Source: Telmatactis stephensoni
Taxonomy: Eukaryota; Cnidaria; Anthozoa; Actiniaria; Isophelliidae
Reading direction: 5' to 3'
NCBI GenBank assembly: GCA_029948255.1
Contig: JALIZF010001514.1
Coordinates: 1 to 64,000 of the forward strand
Length of the DNA stretch: 64,000 nucleotides
The notes under the pieces: model-generated
The model's input: only the letters and a program-made list of their open reading frames with translations
Told to the model about the DNA's origin: nothing
Databases searched by the model: none
Program-made: the position numbers and the translations under genes
In this document: positions 1 to 14,600 of the stretch, in pieces
How positions within the stretch are numbered: the first letter of the stretch is position 1
How the letters are laid out: every line of letters begins with the position of its first letter

Positions 1-2641
1 TGTTCCTTCGCCAAAAACTTCGACATTTATTGTAGACAGACCGTTGATCTCAAATGGTATAACCACGTGATAACGCTTGGATTCTCGTGGGATAAAACAG
101 GACGTCGACTTGCATAGTTTTATTGGGTTGTAGTACACCAGGTTGTGAATGGACTTCCAGGTAGGCCGTATTTTCGTAATGACACTCAATACTAACACAC
201 ACACAAAAGCTATCAGTATTTATAAAATATTTGAGATATAAAGCGCGCGCTGATTGGCTACGCCTCGTGTTCCTAAGCTTGCTTTTCTTTTGCTCTACAT
301 CTTCCATCGTGTTTATATCACAGTACAGAGACATGCGCGCGCGTTTTATATTCCTTAATTATAATGTTAGTAGATAAGAGATGAATGATAAATCACCTTA
401 TATCTTTAGCATCTTGGTTGGTAATTAACAGTGTAGTTTTTTGTAGTGGCATACCAGCACGATAGAGAAAGCACGGACCAAAGTCATGTCTTAGGAATGA
501 GAAACTAAGTCCTGGTTGGACACCACTGCCAGTGATATTAATACTGAATATTGGACCATTTTTCACCTACGAAGCACAACATGTACAAGTATTAATCCAC
601 ACAAATTATCTCGGTTTTTCAAATTTGATATCTTTTCGCTTTGCTAAGCCTTTATCGCAGTTGCAATAATTAAGGTAGTTACGTTAGCCTTAAATTTCAT
701 CAATGAATTCCCTTTAAAGATAATTGTTTGGCAAGTACAACCCGAGAAAAAAAGAGGGGGTCACCGTATTGGTTTCTGAGCTATAAGATGTCGTAAAAGG
801 AGGTATTTTCCATGATTTTCCGCGATTTTTCTCAAAATGTACGTAATCCATATGATCTAAAGAATGCGAACAAAAGCTTTCCGAGAAACGCCTTGACCGT
901 CTCAAAAGATGGATCTGAGGTTTATCTAGCAGGTTTAATCGTATGTATTGTTTGCAATCATATTTGCAACTTTTGTCACTTTCCTGTTACTAAAAATAAC
1001 CTTAAGCGCCAAGCACATCGCGCGCACATCAATATCTTAGTTTCGCTCTCTTAGTATTTTGGTCTCTTGCTACATAATAACAATAAGGTATACTGACGCG
1101 TTCTTCCAGAATATCCTTACTGTTTATTATATTCAATTTATACCGACGAAAGCCTTAAAAGTTCCACCGTGCAATTAACATCTCGTACGTTTCGGCCTTT
1201 TATCTAACTCAGAAACGCGTATTTCTTGTAGATGTGTTATTAATAAGAAATTCCACCTAAGTTCTCGAAGAACTAATGAAAAATACTTATCGTGCGACGC
1301 AGTCGTAGTATTAGGCCACTTTTATCAAATCCGCGCGGTATTTTTCATGAATTCTTCTCGTAACACGTGTGTATCAACAGAGTAAAAGGCTTACCCGCAA
1401 GAGTAGATCACAGCCTTTAAGAGAAAGCCTGGCAAGAGGGCAAAACACCAGTTGACAACGTTTCCGTGTATTCGCTGGCACAGTTCCACTTACTGGTGAA
1501 ATGGACACGATTTGCTCATCACTGCTGCGCGACGGAAGGTTTTTCATTTTAGTTTTATTGATGAGCTCCCAGCTGAAGTCAAAGTTAAATCTGCCAGAGT
1601 TGAAGATAAAGAGAGATCGTATGGCTTTCTCGTTGATTTCCACCTACAAAAAAGAAGAAGAAAAACTAAACCACTTGAACAGCGTCACTACTTTGGGAAC
1701 AGATTTAGCCATACCTCGCCAAGGTTGATTCTATTGGTTCCCTTGGGTGTCAATGCTACTTTGTTGCCCATAGAATCTTCACAGTACAACTGTGCGTTCA
1801 TAGCGTACCCTTCAGCCTTAACGTTAAGAGTCAGTGGCGAAGTCTTTTTCTTGACTATACACAATACGTTGAAATTCACTTCCTTTTGAGCGGATGCAGC
1901 GAAAGAAATCTCGATTGGCAATCTAAATAGAACAAACATTTCTATGTATAGTCACAAAGTACAATATTTTTCCTTTGTCATTGATATCAGATATGGGGAT
2001 GGCGACGCAGAGTGTCGTAACATCGAGGTGGTTAAAGGAAGGGATAAATACTGAGAAGCGAGGCTTTTAGCCATATACATCTTAGGGAAGATCTAGATAA
2101 AACCCTTGAATTCATAATGACCAGGATACACGCGATATAAAGCCCCATGAATAACAAAGAAACCCGACTCAATCATATTATAAGTGGGAAGACCACTTGC
2201 TTTCGTTGCTTTCTCTGAGACTGAGAACGATTTTATCCTCCTCCGCTGGCAACTCCTTTTATCTCTTGGGCTTCCTGTTGCAAAGAATAGAGACTGGTTC
2301 CAGTTCCCCTCCCCTCATTTATCTACCACAGGAAATTCAATAGAAAGGAACTAGAACTATTCAAGGTGATGTGTCAGTTATATACACCAACTAACCAATG
2401 AGAGAAGAGTATTAAGAATAATAGCGTGCATGCATAATGATATTATACGAATGACTTAGCATAGAAGACAGTATTTAGTAATGGACACCTTACCTCGACT
2501 TGGGTTCTATCGAACCCATGATTGGTTTAACAGCTAAACTAGAAGCATAACCGTCTGTATGAAGAGACTCTTCTTTGAACGAAAAACTAAAAGGAACTTG
2601 TTCTTCATTCACCAGATGAACAATCTGTTTGACAGGATGAC
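1..2641 (-). CDS. HYDIN: HYDIN exons 63-67 (exon 67 runs off the left edge)
   Basis: Exons 2494-2641 (HPVKQIVHLVNEEQVPFSFS), 1715-1922 (LPIEISFAASAQKEVNFNVL, LTLNVKAEGYAMNAQLYCED), 1395-1643 (EINEKAIRSLFIFNSGRFNF, ISPVSGTVPANTRKRCQLVF), 397-566 (SFSFLRHDFGPCFLYRAGMP) and 1-191 (SIECHYENTAYLEVHSQPGV, YTIPFEINGLSTINVEVFGE). The last readable codons, encoding GEGT, reach base 1 with no stop or donor, so exon 67 and the C-terminal ASH units continue outside the window. Confidence 0.93.
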
Positions 2642-5600
2642 CTGCAAAATCCATTCATAGTGTTATCAAACGTCTTATCGACATAAAGACATAGGTAGGT
2701 TTTCCCTGCAGAGGGGGAAAACAACTCTTTGAGAAAGGGAACAATAGGACTACCCCTAAATGACTTGACATGAATGCACTTTACTACACCAAGGCCTATT
2801 CCGGGCCCTAAAATCGCCCTAAATCGCCTTAAGTTGTGAGCATCTTTGGGGATAATTTTGCTTAAATCGCCTAAAATTGCCTACGATCGCCCAAAATTAT
2901 GGCGATTTTAGGGCCCGGAGTAGGCCTTACACCATCAATGTTTACTGACCAACAAGAATTTCTCTGAAGTTAATATGCGATCTATCGAATGACAAGGCTG
3001 GTTCAAAGGTGTGACCGACCAAAACAAAGGGAACAGAGATGTTAAATTCAGGAACAAAGAATCTCCAGAAGGACTCAACCAGATCCAGTGACTCTGATAC
3101 GTATTCAAACATTATTTCAGCTTTCTTGCCACTGTCGACATTACCACGTGGTGTTAGACAACGGAAGTTACAGTGGTCGGGAGGGGTGCCGTCCACAGTG
3201 TCTTCGTTGGTCCAAGTAAAAGAGTACGATGTGTTGGTTGGATTGAGCACGTGGAAGCGTCTGAATAAAAATACGTGACAATAATGTGTTTCGTCCTTAC
3301 AGTGGAGAACTGTGGCCTGGGTATTCAAAATAGCCTGCGGCCTCGGTCGATATAAGACCTGTAGCATAGTTTTTTCATTATAGCATAATGATAACAGCGT
3401 GCTTTATACATTGCTTTAACACGTTGCTACTTAGAAAATAAAAACAAGAATTGCGTGGTGTCAACCTTAGCTGGATGTCAAGTCAAAACTTACTTTTGGT
3501 TTTTAACTTTAATTCCACATGATTCAAACTCAATGACTTTGGTGTGTGGATCAAGAGTGGAACCAGGAGGTGCTCCACCTGCTCCACGTAGTTCGGGATT
3601 ACGTCTTCCTCCTGTGATATAGTCAGAGTCTTCTAATTCAAAGTGGGCATACGGTAGAAGACCACGACCACGCACAGGAATCGATAGAGACTCTTTACCG
3701 GGTTGACAATTTGATATTCTGCGACACAAACGATCATTGTTGATTTACGAACAGTGGAAGCATAGGTTGTGTAAGACAATATTGAAAAACGTCTGCGCAT
3801 TCTCGTAGTCACGTCTTCGTGCTTTTATAAACTAATTTCGCTTTTACGCTTGCTCTCAATAATGATTTTCACAAAATGTCAAAACTTAGGGTCAGTTCTT
3901 GAGACTTAGGACCAGTATTTACATAATGTCTTCATTAACGCAATCTTTGTCTCACTAAAGTATACAAGATAAATTTTATGTATACACCAAGAACACGAGC
4001 ATTTCATTTCAAGCTAAAACTCACACATTTCTTAAGAGAACATCGTAATATCAATGCACACGCAGACGTTTTTCACTAGTGTCGTTGTGTACAACATTAA
4101 AAAATTTGACTCACCCAGTATGCATTGCGCACCTATTCTAGATTAGACGCCATTTTCAGGGCACCCGAAAGTCATCATTCATTTCTGTCGTATCTATCTT
4201 TCTCAGATTTTTTAAAAAAAGATCTAATTTAGATTTTTATTAAATTTTCGTAATTTTCGAACAAGTGGCTCAACCTCTGGTTTACGACCTCGAAGACCAG
4301 AAGGAATTAAAAAACAAAGATTTCATCTAATAGAGAAACGTTTTCACAAAGCTTGCTGATCACTTACTACATGGTCAGAACTGGCTTCAGAAGTAGACAA
4401 TGGATTTGAAAGAACTTTTTAATGATATGGGCGATCCGTTATAGTTCGTAGCTTGTAGGTGTAGAGTTTCACGAAAGGTTCCACCAAATTCTGACACATT
4501 AACGTCGCTACTAGTTATATCTATGGAAAAAGCATTCTCCTAGTACCACGAAATACAAAGATTTTGACAGCCAAGCTGTATGTAAACAATAACGAAAGCG
4601 CGTAATGCAAATTGGGTGAGTGAGATTCTTTAAGACCTAGTACATTAATAAGAAAGAAAGAAAGGAAGGAAGGAAGGAAGGAAGGAAGGAAGGAAGGAGG
4701 GAGGGAGGGAGGGAGGGAGGGAGGGAGGGAGGGAGGGAGGGAGGGAGAGAGGGAGGGAGGGAGGAAGGAAGGGAGGAAGGAAGGAAGGAAGGAAGGAAGG
4801 AAGGAAGGAAGGAAGGAAGGAAGGAAGGAAGGAAGGAAGGAAGGAAGGAAGGAGGGAAGGAGGGAAGGAAGGAAGGAAGGAGGGAAGGAAGGAAGGAAGG
4901 AAGGAAGGAGGGAGGGAGGGAGGGAGGAAGGGAGGGAGGGAGGGAGGGAAGGAGGGAAGGAGGGAAGGAGGAAGAAAGGAAAAAAAAACCAAACAATACC
5001 GGCAAATAAGAAGTCCAGTGTAGTCAATCACATCCATAGGAGAGAACTTCAGTACAAAATCGACCTTTTTGCCCGCTGGAATGGAACCACTTTCAGGCTC
5101 AATGGTGAAGGGAAATACATCGGTGCTTGCTTCACTAACAACACTACCAGTTTCATAAGCTAAAGCCAGGGCACTGGTAGGTCTGTCACCAGCCATTGAT
5201 GATTTGGGTCTACTACTTGTTTGTACTCTAGTAGGCTCGACAGACGAAGAACCAGTCACTGTAGTGCTTGGTCTTGGTGTTTGTGTAGATTGTCCGTCTG
5301 ACGGTGCTGCTGCTGCTGCACCTTCATCGATACTCACTCTTTTAGCATGACCAACATTTTCAAAGGCCCATTGGTAATCAAACTGAACATCACCTTTGTT
5401 GGACAATGTAATACTGCAAATCACAAAACACAACATCATGGGATCCCTGTGTAACATGGAATGAATTCAACAACATGGACAAGGTACCTGAAAATTCTGG
5501 TTCGAAACATCAGTGTATCTTTGAAATGTACATTGTCTACTTTGCACTTCATCTTGGAATAGTCACACACACCACTAACAAGTAACTCCACATCACGTCC

Positions 5601-8600
5601 ATCGTCCAGGGCTGTGAAGAGTGGCTCAGGCTCGACTTCAATGACTTTCTTCTTTCCAGGTTTGTTAGACTTTGTACCACTGCCTGGAGCCCCTGGACTG
5701 TCTTCAGGTTTGACAACGTCTGTAGCCAAGTCCACCCATTTTACCACGCGCATACGATCATCCCAGTCAAGGGGCTGAAATCAAAAATTCTATCAGAAAT
5801 CTGCAAATAACCGGCAAGTATAATGAACACAAGTTTTCTAACCTTGTCTAGATTTTCGCCAACTTTTATCTTGGTAACTTTACATGGGATATTCTGGGTC
5901 TTTAGGACCTTGGGCTTGGGTGATGTAAGGGTAATGGCAATGTCTTTAGCACATCCAGGATTAAGGTGACCGGTGCACGGCGAGAATGTTATCTCTTGTG
6001 GTGGATTCCAGTTAAAACGAACTGTATCAACGTTGGAATGGTTTGTTAGAGTGAAGGACAATTGCTTGGCCACACCTACAGCACAGTCATTAAACCTGAT
6101 GTGGTTTTCACGTAACGCTGTAAAAAAAGACAGAACGTCTTGTGAATATTGTACACAGTAACCATAACCAAGCCCAGTAACTGCAATAGAAACTTTTTGT
6201 CAGAAGGATTTCTTACCAGGCGCATTTTCAGCAATCTCGATAGAATCAGTTAGGTTTTCAATCACACCAGAAGGACGAATATTATCAATGGTTACATCAT
6301 CTTCATAGCCCTCTCCAATCAGCTGAATAAGTCTTTCTTCATACGGATTATCAATCACCGAGAGTTTCAGTTCTCCAACTAGTCTTCCAGTACTTGAAGG
6401 GGTGAACTCTACACGAAATTCTGCTGACTTTCCCATAGGAACAAGCACAGACAGGCGGGTACCTTTATCTTCTCCTTCAGTTTGATCCTGAGGAATTAAA
6501 GGCTTAGTGTTTTCTGCATATGAGACACTGTACACTCTGTTGGGATCCTTGAGACTTAACATGACCTGTGACACCAGGGTGCCCTCGTTATGTAAGACTA
6601 AGGACATGACTTGCGTCCTGTGAAGTAGTAGCCTTCTAAACAAAAGCACAGTGTTGCCTTTCTTGTTCCGTGAAGTTGGTTTTTTGATGGAAATTCGTGG
6701 GAGGTTTCCTTCACCTATTGTGTAAACGATTCATATGTAAGAACAAATAACTCCAAACCAGACATGATTTTGTGAGACGACATACCTTGAATATCAAAGG
6801 TAAGATTTCGATACTTGGAAACCACACTTGGCATACCATCTACTGCAGCCTCAAAGATCGCTGAGTAAGTCTGCATGGATGGAGGACTGAACGTCACTGT
6901 GGCATAGACAAAGTCGTGTGCTGATATTGAGGCCCGTTGAGGTTCTACTTCATATACATCGTGCCAACGAGCCGACGGCTTGTTTGATAAGGGTTTAACA
7001 GACAACACCAAGTCACATGGCACCTGAAGTACAAAACTGGAATCAATATATTGAATGTTTACTTTATGTTAGCAGCAAAAGGCTACGATCTGATTACCTT
7101 ATTAGTATTGCTTATCTTAAAGCGAGCTTTAGCCTTTCGTCCTACGATTGTATTATAAAATATAAACTTGTTTTCATCTTCTCCATATACACCTGCTCCA
7201 CTTGAAAGATCGTGGGTCATGTATTGAAACAGATTTAATTGCTTGACGATCAAATGTTCTTCAAATATCGATCCAATGTTTGATGGACTTATAGCAGAAA
7301 TTCCAGGCACACAGGCTTCACCAATCAGTTTGTAGGGGATTCCCTGGGGATTGTCGGTTGGTGGTCGGTCTGAGATATCAATAGCGATGTCCTGAGAGAG
7401 CAATCATGCCATACATTAGATATACCAAACACGATAAATTCAATTTCCAAATTCAGAAAATCCAATTCAGTAGTTGTCAGTATTGATTCTTACCTCTTCC
7501 CAAAACCCTGGCGATTCTGCAACCATATCAACTGTAATCTGCACGAAACTACCTGCTGGTACAGTACCTATTGCAGGGTAAAGTGTGAACATACCAAGCT
7601 GTAGCCTGATGTTGGGGGCTCCTGTTGATATGTCAGCACTGAAAACCAAAGTTTATTGACACATTAATTTAGTAGGCAAGCATTTCTTACAAATGTACAC
7701 ATAGCCTTTTGTTACCCTTTCACAGAATCAGCTCTTTTGGGTTTGGGCGGCTTGTTCTCCTGAGATCGACCAGAGCTGGAGCCATCACGAGACTTGGCTC
7801 TTTTGCCGGGAGGCCCTAATTTTTGACGACCTTGAGAGGCTGTGTTTATCATCTTGAGGATGGAGTAACGGAAGTCAAACTCTCCCTTGTTCTCGATGGC
7901 AAAAACCAAAACCTTCTTTGTATTGACAAGCATGGATCCAAAGTTGATGTCACTGATAGGAGAGATGGTGTATTTGCTATACACCGAACGTACACTTATC
8001 TTGACTGGAATACTGGCGATGACTTCTCCTGCGTCGCCAAGGTGAGGTTCAATGATCTACAATACAAGTCAAGGAGCTCAGAATCTATCATTCTAGCTAA
8101 TCAAGCATTCTGGAATAGATATACCTACCTGACATTTCAATATAGCTTGGTCCTTGATTGTAACTTCTTTCTTTGATCTGAATATGACTTGCACCTGTGT
8201 TGGACGATCAGTAGGCAGTAATGGGCCTCTATTAGGAATGACCGTGAAAAGATCATGAACACTTGATGGACACGACTCGGTTGGTTCAAAAACAAAGTTG
8301 TAGTTTATTTCGAATCTTCCTTTGTTTTTGAGAGAACAAGCTTGCTTTGTTTCGTCCATGACTTTAAGAATGCCAAAATCTAAACCTCCATCAGTACCTG
8401 TATCAAGCACAAGAGAAAATATAGTCAAGAGTTGTGTAAACAAAGTCAATCTACAAACAATGATACCTTTAGGGAAGCTCATATCCAGTGCTACATCATA
8501 GGCCTCTGCATGTACTTGGATATTTTCTGCTTGTACAAGACCCATAATTTGCTCCACGTCAGATACTTCCAAACGAATTATTTTCTTGACGTTAGTTGGC

Positions 8601-11600
8601 CGCACTGCTCTGAAATGCATTTGTAAAGCATATTCTGATTTGGCTTCGATGATGCCGTGCTCTGTGGTGAGAGAGAAGTCATCTCCAAGATTATCTAAAC
8701 CATTAATACGCCAAGCCACAGGTAATAACGTACTATTACGTAAGAAGATCGTACGGGTATCCTTTCTGTAGAGAAATATACACAAGGATTAATAAAAGAG
8801 GGCCGGCTGAAGTTTGGGTCAAAATATTACGTAAAAGCTGCAAGAAAATTGATAGCTGCTGTAGATTCGCAATAGCGATTTATAGTTATTGTATAGTAAA
8901 GACATCAATAGTTACTTGCAATTGCACTCATTTTCAAAATTACGCAACTAGTCGTAATACTCCAGTACTTTGTCCGTCAATCAAATATGCAACACCTAGG
9001 ATTTGCAAAATTTTAAAAAACTCCGTAAGAAAGGAAATTGCTTCGTATATCATTTAAACAGTTCAAACTTTGATATCAATTTTGGTTTGTTTGATGAGAA
9101 ACTGATTCGTCGGAAATTTGTTTGATGACCGTCAAAAATCAGAAGAGCTTTTCAAGTGCTGTCTGCAAGGGTCGCGTAATTTTGAAAATAGGTGTAACAC
9201 TTTTTAAAGCTGAATTATCGCATTAGTTGTGACAATAGAAATAGCCATTACCTATGTAAGAGCACTCGGTCAAACTGTAGCTGTTTTCTGTCAAGTTCTA
9301 GTTCTGGTCTGACACCATGGCATGATACCTTGAACACCACAGGCTCTGGATTCTCTCGTATGCAGCACACCAAGGCGTCTTCAAAAAAGCCAGGTGTCTT
9401 AGGATACGCCCATATGGACAGGTCCTTATCATAGATAAAGAAAATGTGAGGTCTCTAATCAAAGGTAGTTCAATAACCAGTAATAGAGTGATTTAGAAAA
9501 CAAGACGCGACGTGAAAGAGGACGCTGCGCGCGCTGACGAATTTTGTTCGAAATGATCGTTGACGTCGCCGACGTCAAGAAGAAGACGTGAAAACAATCG
9601 AAATGGCGTCCTGAATGTAGCGTCGCGACGTTGTCACGGTAGTCACGCAACGAACGAATGTAGTATATTTGTCATCTCACGTCCTGGTCTAGCGTTGCGT
9701 CGCGTTTGCTAAATCACCCTCACGTCCATACTCACCTGACTTTGCCCTGATTTCAAGTTCATTATAGGTGGATCTAGAAGGAACGTCACCGCCGTGCTGT
9801 CTTGCTGAAAACAAAAGCTGATTTCTGACTCAATTGGTGAGGTATTGAGAATTGTTAACTTCTCCACGTTCTCAGGATATCTCTCCTCCTTATACCTATC
9901 TCTGGTCTTGCCACATAACAAAGGACCAAACTCAAAGGTCTCACTGCTTAGTATGTACTTTTTATGAACAACTTCTTCTGGTTTACGGTACTTTTTACGA
10001 TGAGGAAAGACAACACGTGGCTCACGACTGATGGCTGGAAATGCACAGACACCTCGACAGAACAGTTGGTATCGTCGTCTAGTACCCACGATTTCAAAAT
10101 TCAATGTTTGGTCAAACTGGCCAAGTTCCTCTGACCTGAACCTAATGCGAAGTGTTACTGTTTCGTTGGCTTGGATTATCCATCGATGCACAGCAAGCTG
10201 TGGTGCAGTTTGACCAACAGTTCCATCACTAGAAATTAAAACACAAGTTTATTATTGTAGTAACAAACTAATATACATGTGTCACGTGTCTGTATTAACT
10301 ACTGTAATAAGTAGGTACCCTTTTTCTTCGTCAGCAGCGGGGGTAACACTTGGTGGTGGTGACGCTGTACCATGCCCTGATTTTCCTTTGCGAGCAGAGT
10401 TCTGTCGCTCACGACGGGATTTTCCTCCACCGCTTTCTCGGTCATCTTTATCTCGAGTGCCTCGACCACCTTTACGACTATGTTCCTGAAAAACACCGTG
10501 ATCATGTAAACAACAACAGCAGCAGCAGCAGCAACAACTACAACTACAACAACAATAACAACGACGACGACGACGACGACGACAACAACAACGACAACAA
10601 TAACAGCAACACCGTCAAGAAGACAAGAACATTAAACTTACCTGTGGTTTTTCTGTGGTCTTGTCTGTTTCTGGTTCAGGTTCTTTAGCTTTGTCTTCCT
10701 GAGGGGCATTGGGATCATCAGGACCAGAGGCCACAAAGATATAATGGCTTGGTGGATCAGAACCCAACGGAGGACGACGACGTACTGGATAGGGAACCAC
10801 GGCAAAGTTTGCTGGTGGTGGAATAGGAGGCCCATGAGGACCAAGACCAAGACCATCAAGTACCTGTGGACAAATTGTACCGTGTATCTAATAGCCCATC
10901 TCCAGCAAAAAGCACAATAGTTTGTGGACAGATATCAATTGTACAGTGCATCTAATAACCTATCTCCAGTAAAAGCAGCAAATATTTGTTACCTCTTCAT
11001 ATGTGGGTAGCAAGTTCTTTTCTAAAACTAAATCAGCCCTTTGTTGTTGTGGTTCCTTAACTTCTACCATGATGTTTGGTACACCAATTCCATCCTTTTT
11101 ATTATCTTCTTCTTCGTCATGATCACCACTGCCACCTGACAGGGGGGACACTGACACCTGGTAATATCAATTGGATTCATAATAATAAATAATAATAATA
11201 AATAAATATTTATTTAGCGCCATTTCCGGCAGCTCAAGACGCTTTACAATATTACTATAATACGGTTAAAATCATGAGCCTATAAAATATTTATGATACG
11301 ATCACGATCACGAAATCAGAGCATTCGTGCAAGCATGCATAAATTGTTTAAAAATTTCAAATTAATCCAGTGCCATTCAGTTGTTGTTCTGTCTAATACA
11401 ATAGGACATTTGCACGATGGCGTCATTTTACTACAACTACCAGAATGCTCTACGAATTTTTTTTCTTATTCAGATTTTTATTCCCTTTTGAGAATAGCAA
11501 AACAATTGGCACTAACTGGTAGTTGTAGTATATGATGCCATCATGCAAATGGCCTATTCCTACATTATACAGATGTTTGCCACATACGAAAACTCTAGAT

Positions 11601-14600
11601 TAAGCACATTTTGTGAAACGGAGGGAAAATAGCAGATTTTGTATGACTGTGAAAACGGCACGGTCAACGCACGGTACGGTTACGGCAGGAATTTCGAATG
11701 TTTTTTTATCGACGTCACCACGGTACTGACACTGTCACGGCACGGCGTGGTAAGTTTCACACTCATACGAAAACCACTCTAAGGCGGCTGTACTTACATC
11801 TTTATTCTTTTCTTTTTCCTTCTCTTTTTCTTTGTCTTTTTTGTCTCCTTTGCCCTTTTTTGCAAAACCTGACGGAGGCTCAGGTTCTTGTACGTCAGAC
11901 TTGGGTGTGTCTGGTCGGTTAACTGTACCAGTTGAACGGTCCCAGTATTTAAGTACATTGTCAATCTCACGAAGACTTGACTCAAAGCGACTAAACCTGA
12001 ACAAACACATTACTAGATTATCAAACTGTCTAAATAAATCTTAAAAACTTAAAAATGAATTGCTAACTTTTTGACGAGCTCCTTTTCTCTCTCTTCTTCT
12101 TCTGTTAGTACCCTTGGCTCTTCTAATGGTAGAGCGGGTAGGGCTGCAGAGGACTGGCGGGGATGTTTACTAGGTTTAGCAACACTGAGACGTTTTTTAT
12201 CATCGATGACGTCACTACTATCAGAGCGTTCAGAAACTACTGATGGTGCGCCACCTCGAGCTTCTAGGCTTTGTCCTTGTGACATGACAGCTGTAACTCG
12301 ACCTGATGTCAGTTTTTCATTACTTTTCTCGGGTTTCTTATCCTTGGCATCATGGCCTTTCTTGCCGGCGCCACCCTGTTGACCAGCACGTTTGCGTTTT
12401 GTATTTCTACAATAAAGAAAGTGGTGAATGAGAAAAATATATAAATTACTGGTAGTGCATTTTACTAACAGCTTACTTTTCTTCTTCCAGCTTTTTCTCT
12501 TCCAGCATTGCTTGGAGTTCTCTTTCCTTTCTTTCCCTCTCTTGCCTTTCCATTTCTCTTTTCAATCTTTCCTTCTTCTGTTCAAGATGTTTCCTATCCA
12601 CTTCTGCTTTCTCCTCGTCCGTTAAGGCATCATATTCATCCTCTGACATCTCCTCAAGGCGACGTTTTTCTTCTTCTTCCTTTCTTTTTCTTACCTTAGC
12701 TAAAATCAAAAGTAATTTATTTTATCATTTTGGTCAAATATATTTTAGGCCCTCCAATACTGGCCTCTTGTTGGTACTGCAGGGACATGAGGCACACAGA
12801 AAATAGCCAATTTATTACCCTGAAATTGAAGGAACGAAGAATGCGACACTACAACGTGCGACAAGCGAATGCTGTAAATACACAATGCTGCACGGTATCA
12901 ATGACACTGTTGCTACACAATGTCACAATCTACTAACCTTCTTTTTCTTTCCTGTCTTCTTCAACACTTTTAAGACAAGCATGTTTTAACATAATTGTTA
13001 CAAAGTAGATGTATTTTCTGTTGTTGAGTGCACGAAGAATGGCTGTTGCTGTGGCAACGAAGCTTGGAGAAAAGATCGAATCAAGGCCATCTATAACTAT
13101 TCCTTGCTGGCAATCACTTAGCTAATAACAAAATGTAGTGTTAGCAACTGGAAAAACCACTGTGAAACAGTAAAGAGCTGTTATTTAAGGAATATAAAAA
13201 GCGCGTGCATGTCTCTGTACTGTGATATAAACACGATGGAAGATGTAGAGCAAGAGAAAAGCAAGCTTAGGAACACGAGGCGTAGCCGAGTGTTTCTCTT
13301 GCTTTTCGAGTGCTCTACATCTTCCAGAGTGTTTATATCACAGTACAGAGACATGAGCGATCGTTTAATATTGCTTTTGTAAAATATTTTCGACGTTTTT
13401 TGAGCGAGCCATGTCTCTGTCCTCTGATATAAACATGGTAGCCAGCCAATCAGCGCGCGCGCGTTATATCTCAAATATTTTATAATCTACATTAACAACA
13501 TGTTACACAACTGCAACAACGTGATTGATGAAAGTGTTTCAGGCTCTTACCAACATTCTCTCGGCTAACAGCTCCACCATCAGATCCTCAGGTAATACAC
13601 AGCTATACAGACCGTCCTCTCCACAAACACTAGCACTAACACTCAATTTACGACCAATAGGAGCTGCATTAGGGGGTGTCTCAGGAGGACTACTCTGCTG
13701 AACCTGAGGAACATTCTTTCCTGGAAAGCCTTTTGGTCCACCAACAGTAGATGTTTTACGTCCTTCACGAGCCAAGAATGACTGGGCACCTGTTACTGAG
13801 CCAGCAGTATTGTGAGGTTGTATACTCTGGCTTCCAAGTTGTGCTACTGCTTCGATACTTAGACTACCAGGTTGACTTGGCTGGTGTGAATCTGATACTT
13901 GCTCTGCTTCTTTTGCCGCTCGAGCAGCCGCAGCACAAAGGTCTCTGGCCCTGCGGGCTTCAAGGAAAATATAAGCAATCTACTAGTTAGCCATTTTTTT
14001 GGGAAATCATAAGAACTCAGAAAGCCAAAAGTCTGCTGCAGTTTGTCGATTTGGCTTTCGTCAATCAAAATTAAAAATCAAAATCACAAAGAAGAAGGGA
14101 ACGTAGCCTGTGTAGTGCAGGGCAGTGCAGGGCACTTTTGCAAAATTTACGATCTTTGATCTATAAGTGTTTTTTATCACACTTTTTGATCTAAAATCCA
14201 ATGATAACATCTGAGAACCGTATTGCCATATTTTCCCAAAAAAACGTATCGTTTTGATCATAATTGATGGGAGCCAAATCGTCAAAATCAAGAAACTTGA
14301 ATTTCTGCATGAGTTTGCATGATTTTGGGAATTACAGTAAAGCCTTTTGCTGTTCATCGGCACAAAGTCAAGAAAGAGTTTTATAACATTGCTCAAGGAG
14401 TAAAATATCACGCCTAAAATCATCTGATAAATGTAAAAGTTTCTGAATAAAATATTTAGATAAACGTTTTCAATCGATCGAAACTCTATGCATGTTGCTC
14501 TGATTTAGATAATACACTTGATACCTGCTGACGAAGAGCCAGTAGATAAGGCTTCAGTTACAATTCCATCTACAGTCAAACATGCTGCTCCATATTTCTT

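Noticed and set aside
4521..5027. Pro/Ser/Leu-rich frames of 120-168 codons
   Set aside because: They translate the polypurine microsatellite; only the exon 60 part (5000-5413) is real coding sequence.
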